Shown here: positions 27,001 through 32,214 of the stretch, piece after piece
Layout of the letters: each line of letters starts with the position of its first letter
Position numbering within the stretch: position 1 is the first letter of the stretch
Assembly (NCBI GenBank): GCA_017881265.1
Contig: JADGRA010000010.1
Span: forward strand, 1 to 32,214
Length of the DNA: 32,214 nucleotides
Reading direction: 5' to 3'
Source: Myxococcaceae bacterium
GTDB lineage: Bacteria; Myxococcota; Myxococcia; Myxococcales; Myxococcaceae
The notes under the pieces: generated by a model
What the model was told of the DNA's origin: nothing
Seen by the model: the letters and a program-made list of their open reading frames with translations, nothing else
The model's database searches: none
Program-made: the position numbers and the translations under genes

Positions 27001-28362
27001 CTAGTCGTCGTCCCGATCGTCACCGTCGCGGTCGTGGTCGGGGTCATCGCCTCGGTCATGGGTCGGACGGAAGTGGTGGCGCAGCATGTGGTGCACCACC
27101 TTCTTGCCGAGCTTGGCCCCTTGCTCGGTCGAGTTCCTGTAGTGCATGCCGCCGTAGACGCGAGCGCGTTCCACCTCGGCCAGCGCGTCGCTGAAGCGCT
27201 CGTAGCTGCGGACCGGCTGCAGCAGGCCTGCCACCGTGCTGTTGATCGTGAATGCGATGTCGTCGGTGTTGAAGAATGCCTCCAGCGTGTGGACGGTGGC
27301 GCTGCTGACGCATCCGTGGGCTGCCGGGTACTCGGGGTGGTTCGGAGTCACCACGTTGCTCTCCCATGTCGGATCGGCAGTCAGTTTGGGGTTGGCGCCG
27401 CCAGCGCGGATCGCGGTGACCGGACGCCAGAATACATAGTGGAACTTCGAGTCCCAGCAGCCGATCAGCGCGTCCGAGACGGCCATGTAGAGCATCGCGA
27501 AGAAGCGAGCCTCGTGCTCGATCGAGAGCTGCTGCGTCGTCGCAATGCCGCGCCACGCGCGGTTCCACTGGAGCATCGGCTGGTCGGACCAGAACACGCC
27601 GATGTCGGTCTGCTCCTGCGTGCGCGTGCTACCGACCTTGGCGCCGAGCGTCTTGGTCTCATTGTAGTCCCGGATCCAGGTCTTGCTGTCCAAGCTCGGC
27701 GGAGGGTGCGCGCGGAACTGCGATGGGGAGGTCATCGTCCACGGAGTGATGAACCGTACCCACGGAGTTAGAGCCGGCAAGAAGGCTGGAGGAGTCGGGA
27801 CCCACACACCGTCGCCTCCCGAGGTGGTGAACGTGCCGCCCGCGTTGCGGCCATCGTTCGCGCGTAACGCCACGATCGCCGCGGCCGTTTGTTGACCGAC
27901 CGAGACGCCGTTGGTCTTCGCCTCTCCATCTGGCACGTACGAAAGCGACGTCGCGTACGCTGCGTCCAGTCCGGCGGCGTTCGCGGGGTAGAGCGCGAGG
28001 AGTACGTCGTGCGCCGCGGCGGCCGTGGCCGCGTAGTCCGACGCCGGCGTGATTACGTTCGGGTGAGAGCCGTAGTTGGTGTACGGGTTACGGTGGATCG
28101 CGTTGACGGCGTCGTAGATCGCCGTATGGACGATCGCGCCGTCCAGAAACGCGAGGGGGGGTGGTTTGGCCGCACCGCCGGGGCCGACGATCATCTGCGC
28201 TGCCGTCGCGTTCCAGGCAAGAACGGGGTCGGGTGCCCCCGTCAGCGCTGCCGCGCTGACGGCGTCGGGCGGCACCGCCTGGGCTGCTTCGCTCGGCCCC
28301 TGATTGACTCCACATCCACCGAGAATGGTGACCAGAACACTGACTACGCCAAGAAGCTTCAT
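27001..28362 (-). CDS. Vanadium-dependent haloperoxidase / PAP2-family lipoprotein
   Basis: A 453-aa exported protein. The signal MKLLGVVSVLVTILGGC has a Cys at the lipobox. The C-terminal half carries the vanadate/phosphate pocket pattern of secreted vPAP2 proteins: KFHYVFWRPVTAIR, PNHPEYPAAHGCVSSATVHTL and RVYGGMHYRNSTEQG. Fungal and bacterial chloroperoxidases use the equivalent Lys, Arg, Ser-Gly-His and His; here the second motif reads AAHGC instead of SGH, as in the bacterial secreted branch, so haloperoxidase activity is uncertain and a phosphatase role is possible. The last 19 residues are Asp/Arg/His-rich (HDRGDDPDHDRDGDDRDDD). The ATG has GGAGGG upstream and overlaps the end of the out-of-frame sigma ORF (ATGA). 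Confidence 0.85.
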   Translation of the reverse strand: MKLLGVVSVLVTILGGCGVNQGPSEAAQAVPPDAVSAAALTGAPDPVLAWNATAAQMIVGPGGAAKPPPLAFLDGAIVHTAIYDAVNAIHRNPYTNYGSHPNVITPASDYAATAAAAHDVLLALYPANAAGLDAAYATSLSYVPDGEAKTNGVSVGQQTAAAIVALRANDGRNAGGTFTTSGGDGVWVPTPPAFLPALTPWVRFITPWTMTSPSQFRAHPPPSLDSKTWIRDYNETKTLGAKVGSTRTQEQTDIGVFWSDQPMLQWNRAWRGIATTQQLSIEHEARFFAMLYMAVSDALIGCWDSKFHYVFWRPVTAIRAGGANPKLTADPTWESNVVTPNHPEYPAAHGCVSSATVHTLEAFFNTDDIAFTINSTVAGLLQPVRSYERFSDALAEVERARVYGGMHYRNSTEQGAKLGKKVVHHMLRHHFRPTHDRGDDPDHDRDGDDRDDD

Positions 28363-28542
28363 ATATAGGTCCCTCCGCTGATGGGTGGCAGAGACCGTTC
28401 AGGGCGAATTTGACCTTTTCGCAGGACGGTCGAGCCTGCGCTGCCGAGTCCGACCTCCGGGACCCTCGGACGCGCCCTCAGGATCCGTTCTCCGAGGAAT
28501 GGGTGCAGTCTCGCACGGAGCGTGAAGCAGGACAGGGAGTCG

Positions 28543-29072
28543 CTATGGCCTTTCGAGGAGTCCTGCGTCCTCGGCCAGCTTCCGGAGCCGCTCCTGCACG
28601 CGCGGGAACCGCTTGGCGACCGTCTGGGAATCGAGGTGCGCCTCCGGGGTGGACATGACCGATGCCACCTCGGACCATGACAGGCCCGGTCAATCCTCAG
28701 GACCAGGAGGGACTGCTCGGCGGGTGCCAGCTGCTCGCGCAGCCGCGCGACCGCGTCTTTCGCCTCGGACCTCAGGTGCAGCGCGGTGGTCGACCGAACG
28801 GCCGCGGCGAGGCGGGCCATCTCCTCGGTCACGAGTGGACGCCCGTGGAGGCGGTACGTGTCCCGCTCGTTCCGGAGCCAGGCGTGCCACGCCAGCTTGT
28901 AGACCCAGGTGCGTACCGACGCGTCGCGGCGGAACCCGGGCAATCCCCGCCATAGGTCTTCGCAGAATTGTGAGAACACGTCATCGGCCCGGTCGTCGTC
29001 GCGAGCCAGCGCCGCGAGATAGCCGAGGATGGCGGCCCGGAACGTGTTCGTGCTCCGGGACGGCCGGGTCAA
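28543..29072 (-). pseudogene. ECF-type sigma factor, 5'-truncated and frameshifted
   Basis: Region 2 is clear: ALARDDDRADDVFSQFCEDLWRGLPGFRRDASVRTWVYKLAWHAW. The frame then leads into LLVLRIDRACHGPRW, which is not region 4. In the neighbouring frame the missing region 4 follows at once: LSWSEVASVMSTPEAH and QTVAKRFPRVQERLRKLAEDAGLLERP, ending with TAG at 28543-28545. One base is missing in the GGG at 28685-28687; four Gs would restore IDRGLSWSE and a protein of about 176 aa. The upstream end is also abnormal: there is no ATG, and sigma-like sequence stops near 29040, where kinase sequence begins on the other strand. Region 4 contacts the -35 box, so the uncorrected product should not function. 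Confidence 0.8.
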
Positions 29073-29103
29073 GGTTCTGGATTTCGGTCTCGCCGGGCTC
29101 GAC
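29038..29103 (+). pseudogene. Serine/threonine protein kinase fragment (DFG segment)
   Basis: The plus-strand frame encodes NVFVLRDGRVKVLDFGLAGLD, matching kinase subdomains VIb end to VII (DLKPxNVFV ... KVLDFGLA, with the Mg-binding DFG Asp). The HRDLKP part before it and the activation loop and APE after it are absent. Only about 22 codons are preserved, joined abruptly to sigma-factor sequence on its left. Confidence 0.7.
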
Positions 29104-29138
29104 AGGACACGAAGTAGCGGGACCCCGCGGGACCCGCA

Positions 29139-29252
29139 GCGGGGGAGCTGAGGCTGCTCGCCCCCGCGGCCGAGACGCTCCTGTCGGTCCGGGAGGTCGC
29201 TTCCAGGCTGAGCGTCAGCGCCGCGACTGTCTACGGCCTATGTGACCGCGAG
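29139..29252 (+). pseudogene. Excisionase-type HTH fragment
   Basis: The frame reads LLAPAAETLLSVREVASRLSVSAATVYGLCDRE, the first two thirds of an HTH_17/excisionase domain, very similar to the modules ending at 25308 and 31365 (TVxELLxxSxATxYGL). The winged C-terminal part (LxHVRVxNxIRI) is missing; the DNA passes directly into alpha/beta-hydrolase sequence at about 29239. Confidence 0.65.
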
Positions 29253-30898
29253 CTTGGGCTGGGGTGCCGACGTCCTGCCCGGAAACGGGCGTTTCATCCT
29301 GCGAGCGCCAGCTCCCACCAACGCTGACGGGAGTCCGATTACCCAGCAGATTACCATCGAGTTGAGCGACGAGTTCAGCTTCAACGAAGGTGGCGGGGAC
29401 ACCTGCGTGCCGCTGAGCGGCTCCGCGACCATCGCGGGCTACCCGGCAGTCTTGGCCGAGGAAGCGAGCGGTGAGCTGTTTGCCCGCCCCAGCGATTCGC
29501 CGAGACCCTCCGCACCGCCGATTCCCGTGGGCACGCTCGTCCCCCATTCGCAGTGGCACTTCAGCGATGCCAATACGCTGTGCGTCGCCGGAGGCTTTCA
29601 AACCGGGACGGTGTACCAGCTGAACTACGTCGCGCAGGACACGCGCATCATGGGTCTTGGGTACACGGCGCAGCGCGATTTCGCTTCGTTCCTACGAAAC
29701 CGCAAGACAGATAGCGGCGGCGTGGCGAACCCGCTGGCGGGAGGTGGCGGTGTCGACACTTCCCTCGTCTACGGGAGCATCCCAGTCCGGCGTGTACCTG
29801 AGAGACTTCGTCTACCAGGGCTTCAATGAGGACACGAAGGGCCGCCGCGTATTCGACGGCGTCCATGCCCACATCTCCGGAGCCGTGAAGCTTGGGCTCA
29901 ACTACCGCTTCGGGCAGGTCCACCCCTGGTCGACGGAGCACCGCGACCGTTTCATTCCGCAGGTGACGTTTCCCTTCAACTTCGGCGTCCGCGTGAATCC
30001 GCTGGTCGCCCTCGGCTACCAGGACGGCCCGCTGCGGGACGGCATTCTCAAGCGGCCAGACACCGACCCTCTCTTCGTCCAGACCGACAGCTCGAACGAG
30101 TATTGGTGGGGAGAGACGTCGCTGGTCGACACCGACGGTTTCGGCCATGAAGTACAGCTGCCGTGGAACGCGCGGCACTACGTCATTGTGGGGACCCAGC
30201 ATTTCAGTGCAACCGGCTCCGTCCCAACCTTGGGTCTCTGCCAGCAGCTCAACAACCCCGTCCCGCAGGGGCCAGCGTTGCGAGCCGTGTTTGTCGCACT
30301 CGAGGAGTGGGTAGCGAATGGCAGGGAGCCTCCGCCGAGCCGGCGTCCCACGGTAAGCGCTGGGCTGCTCGTCCCTCCTCAAGACCGCGCGGTCGTCGGT
30401 GTCCCGGAGATTCCCGGCTACACCTACAACGGCCTCTTCAATGCGCTCGCCGAACTCGACTTCGGGCCAAAGGTCTCCCACAACCGGGGAATCATCACGA
30501 ACTGGGGCCATCCGCCCGCGCTCGCCACCTACCAGGTGCTCGTCCCCAGGGAGAATGCCGTGGGCATCGACCGCGGCGGTCTCGAGCTTCCTGTCGTCGG
30601 TGTTCCGACTGTGACGCTCACTGGCTGGAACTACCGGCGTGCACCCTACGCGGACGGCGAGCTCTGTGAGCTCAACGGTAGTTATCTGCCGTTGCCGGTG
30701 ACTAAGGCCGAGGCCGAGGCGGCTGGCGACCCACGGCCTTCGCTGCAAGAGCTCTACGGCACCCACGAGGGCTATGTGAAGGCCGTGAAGAGGTTCGTCC
30801 GGAAAAGCGTGAGGGAGCACTACCTTCTTCCCGCTGACGCAGCAGCTGCAGTGCAGGACGCAGAAGCGAGCGACGTTCTGGTAGGTGTCGGCCCCTGA
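29239..30898 (+). pseudogene. Alpha/beta hydrolase domain protein, N-terminally truncated and frameshifted
   Basis: The first frame (from 29239) gives YVTASLGWGADVLPGNGRF, NADGSPITQQ and MGLGYTAQRDFASFLRN up to VDTSLVYG. The second frame (to 30898) continues ASQSGVYLRDFVYQGFNEDTKGRRVFDGVHAHISG, DPLFVQTDSSNEYWW, VGTQHFSATG and so on. Together they match a family of large secreted alpha/beta hydrolases in which YGxSQSG holds the nucleophile Ser. A single extra base at about 29773-29777 separates the frames exactly at this motif. About 110 N-terminal residues of the family are absent and no start codon or signal peptide precedes 29239. The second frame remains open to a normal-looking end. Confidence 0.75.
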
Positions 30899-30954
30899 CA
30901 TAGTGGAGTCTGGAGTGACGTCAAGCAGAGTGCGAACGTCTCTCCTGAGATGGT

Positions 30955-30984
30955 GCAGGCACGGACAGAAATAGCCGTGCCTGC
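30955..30984. terminator. Strong hairpin after the hydrolase remnant
   Basis: Perfect 10-bp stem GCAGGCACGG / CCGTGCCTGC with a 10-nt AT-rich loop, 57 bp past the hydrolase stop, followed by GCTTTGG. Likely terminator of the former hydrolase gene. Confidence 0.55.
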
Positions 30985-30999
30985 GCTTTGGCATTGAGA

Positions 31000-31047
31000 A
31001 AGGTTGACGCGATTCCGGGCTCGAACCAGTGGCCTTCGGATCCGGAG
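31000..31047 (-). other. tRNA-Arg(CCG)-like 3' half, possible attachment-site remnant
   Basis: Read on the minus strand: CTCCGGA (like an Arg-CCG anticodon loop), TCCGAAGGCC, then ACTGGTTCGAGCCCGG, which resembles a T-arm with the TTCGA loop (four of five stem pairs). The 5' half that should precede it does not fold: the segment before the anticodon-like loop cannot pair with TCCGA. It is therefore not a working tRNA. Tyrosine recombinases often insert in tRNA 3' halves and leave such a copy. Confidence 0.35.
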
Positions 31048-31187
31048 AGCGGATGGGTACTCGAGCAGGGGTCGCCACAGGTTGCTAAACGCGCGCATGT
31101 CCTTCTTTCTGGCGGTGGCCCACCCGGCGGTCCGCAGCACGACTTGGCACCGTTTGACACAAAAAGAGCGGATGGGAAGCGGATGGG
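31048..31187. repeat. Three copies of AGCGGATGGG
   Basis: Copies at 31048-31057, 31167-31176 and 31178-31187. The last two are adjacent and run into the proposed start of the third HTH module; the first abuts the tRNA-like segment. Confidence 0.6.
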
Positions 31188-31365
31188 ATTTACCGTCCGC
31201 GAGCTTGCCGAGTAGCTCCACCTCTCGACGGCGACAGTGTACGGCTGGGTGAAGGCCGGGAAGCTCGCCCACTTGCGGCTCGGGGGAAACGTCATCCGGA
31301 TTCCTCTCCCAGCAGTCGAGCGCTTCATTGCGGCTTCGCGCGGCGGGCATATTCAGTCCCGATGA
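31183..31365 (+). pseudogene. Excisionase-type HTH gene with in-frame TAG
   Basis: From ATG 31183 the frame reads MGFTVRELAE, TAG (31213-31215), then LHLSTATVYGWVKAGKLAHL, RLGGNVIRIPLPAVERFIAASRGG and TGA at 31363. The full HTH_17/excisionase domain is present in one frame on both sides of the stop, so a single base change in a Glu, Gln, Lys or similar codon between two HTH helices explains it. The complete protein would be about 60 aa. No suppressor context or integrase is visible. Confidence 0.75.
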
Positions 31366-31491
31366 CCGAGTGGCCACGCCCCTTAGCCAGGGGAGGGCGC
31401 CGTAGCTGAGGAGGTGAATGGGCGTATGGCAGGTCGGTTCTTCGCCACGACCGCACTTGCGCATCTCGAGGTCACGACCCACCTTTAGGTC

Positions 31492-31695
31492 ATGACTCGG
31501 ACCTTCCTGGCATTGTTATGTTGCTTAGTATGTCTCGGGTGCGGTGGCGGACAATCCGAGCCAAACGGAACCTGTACCTACCAAGGTCAGACCTTCACGC
31601 AATTCGTCACGTGCCCGGGCAGCACCGTTTGCTGCCCCACCTATGACCATTGCGCAGTCATCGTGGGCGGCGGCTACTCGTGCGCATCCAACTGA
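31492..31695 (+). CDS. Small cysteine-rich putative lipoprotein
   Basis: A 67-aa product. The signal MTRTFLALLCCLVCLGC has a lipobox CLGC. The mature part of about 50 residues holds six cysteines (CTYQG, VTCPGSTVCCP, HCAV, YSCASN) in a compact pattern that could form three disulfides. The ATG at 31492 has only a weak upstream site (TTTAGGTC). No family recognised. Small Cys-rich lipoproteins of this kind are common in myxobacteria; a role cannot be inferred. Confidence 0.65.
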   Translation: MTRTFLALLCCLVCLGCGGGQSEPNGTCTYQGQTFTQFVTCPGSTVCCPTYDHCAVIVGGGYSCASN

Positions 31696-32093
31696 GCACA
31701 GAGTTCCAAAACTGACTTCAGCGACGGCCGACGGTGGGCCGTGCTGGCTACAAATCCCATCTCGCATGAGAATGTAGCTTGGCAACGTGACGCGGAGTGC
31801 CTCAAGCGGCTCGGCGGTCATCATAGTGAAGTCCGCCGAGCACGGGGATTGCGGCAATGCGGCCCACGAACTCCGCGTGACGTGGAATGGGCTGTTGGTG
31901 CCCGAGAGCTTGGTGCGGCCGTCGTGCTGGCTCCGTTGTTCATCCGAGCGTCATTCACGGCTCACGCGGCGCGGCGCTAGTCATGATGCAGCCCATTCTG
32001 TTCCGTCAGCTACGGAGTTTTGCGTCTTGATATCGAGTACCAGCAGGTCGACCAGGTCGCGGCGAGCGGGATCCGTGACTACCCTACGCTCAC
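31696..32093. other. Intergenic region before the last gene
   Basis: About 400 bp. No ORF here has family features. It should contain the promoter of the gene at 32094; nothing definite was seen. Confidence 0.35.
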
Positions 32094-32214
32094 ATGAAGG
32101 CTCAACTCGCCGTCTCCGCGCTGCTTCTCTCCACCGTCGTCTGGAGCCAGACGCCGCCGCCGAAAATCACGCCCTCGGCAGAAGGGCCGGGCACCGAGGC
32201 GGGGAAAGATAGCA
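32094..32214 (+). CDS. Exported protein, N-terminal part only
   Basis: Runs off the right edge. The 40 visible codons start MKAQLAVSALLLSTVVWSQ, a typical cleavable signal peptide, followed by a Pro/Gly/Glu-rich stretch (TPPPKITPSAEGPGTEAGKD). The family cannot be told. The ribosome site before the ATG is poor, so the start rests on the signal peptide. Confidence 0.6.
   Translation, partial: MKAQLAVSALLLSTVVWSQTPPPKITPSAEGPGTEAGKDS

Noticed and set aside
29648-31078. 476-aa minus-strand ORF opposite the hydrolase
   Set aside because: Antisense to conserved hydrolase sequence; no motifs.
31000-31100. Intact tRNA gene
   Set aside because: The 5' half gives no acceptor, D-arm or anticodon stem pairing, so only a 3'-half-like remnant is listed.

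Overview
The window is high-GC DNA (roughly two-thirds G+C by eye) that looks like a myxobacterial chromosome (Myxococcota). The best marker is the large kelch/Ig-like surface protein at 21763-24936, whose C-terminus is a MYXO-CTERM-like sorting signal (Gly-Cys-Gly, hydrophobic stretch, Arg/Lys cluster). Many secreted lipoproteins and a formylglycine-generating-enzyme-like sequence also fit. No rRNA operon, CRISPR array, complete tRNA, transposase or intact integrase was seen.

Left part (1-13.2 kb), ordinary small-molecule metabolism. Tryptophanase (tnaA, minus) is divergent from a secreted S9 prolyl-oligopeptidase-family peptidase. Then come an NTF2-like lipoprotein, a PAP2 membrane phosphatase overlapping convergently with a calcineurin-type phosphoesterase, a short-chain dehydrogenase, a 3-hydroxyisobutyrate-dehydrogenase-family reductase, glyoxalase I, and an APC amino-acid permease divergent from a choline-monooxygenase-like Rieske oxygenase with only 35 bp between the ORFs. 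A PYROXD2-like FAD oxidoreductase closes this part.

Middle part (13.4-25 kb), secreted and regulatory proteins. A small exported protein and a BTAD/TolB-like/TPR regulator are divergent from a HAF-repeat secreted protein. A GNAT acetyltransferase lacking its N-terminus lies downstream of a secreted beta-helix protein. A frameshifted formylglycine-generating-enzyme-like gene follows, then the giant kelch/Ig-like MYXO-CTERM protein.

Right part (25-32.2 kb), mosaic and decaying. Three separate excisionase/MerR-type helix-turn-helix (HTH) modules occur here: one intact (ends 25308), one a fragment (29139-29252), one with an in-frame TAG (31183-31365). Two of them have short direct repeats beside them. 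Between the modules are a DUF4382 lipoprotein, a vanadium-haloperoxidase/PAP2 lipoprotein with an Asp-rich tail, a frameshifted and 5'-truncated ECF sigma factor, a 22-codon serine/threonine-kinase fragment, and a 5'-truncated, frameshifted alpha/beta hydrolase. A tRNA-Arg-like 3' half lies just before the third HTH module. I read this as a scar of repeated integration and deletion rather than a working new system. Three of the lesions are single-base indels in an assembly I cannot check, so sequencing error must be excluded first. The last gene, a secreted protein, runs off the right edge.

I did not find a convincing undescribed system. The most unusual structure is the 28.5-31.4 kb mosaic with its repeated HTH modules.
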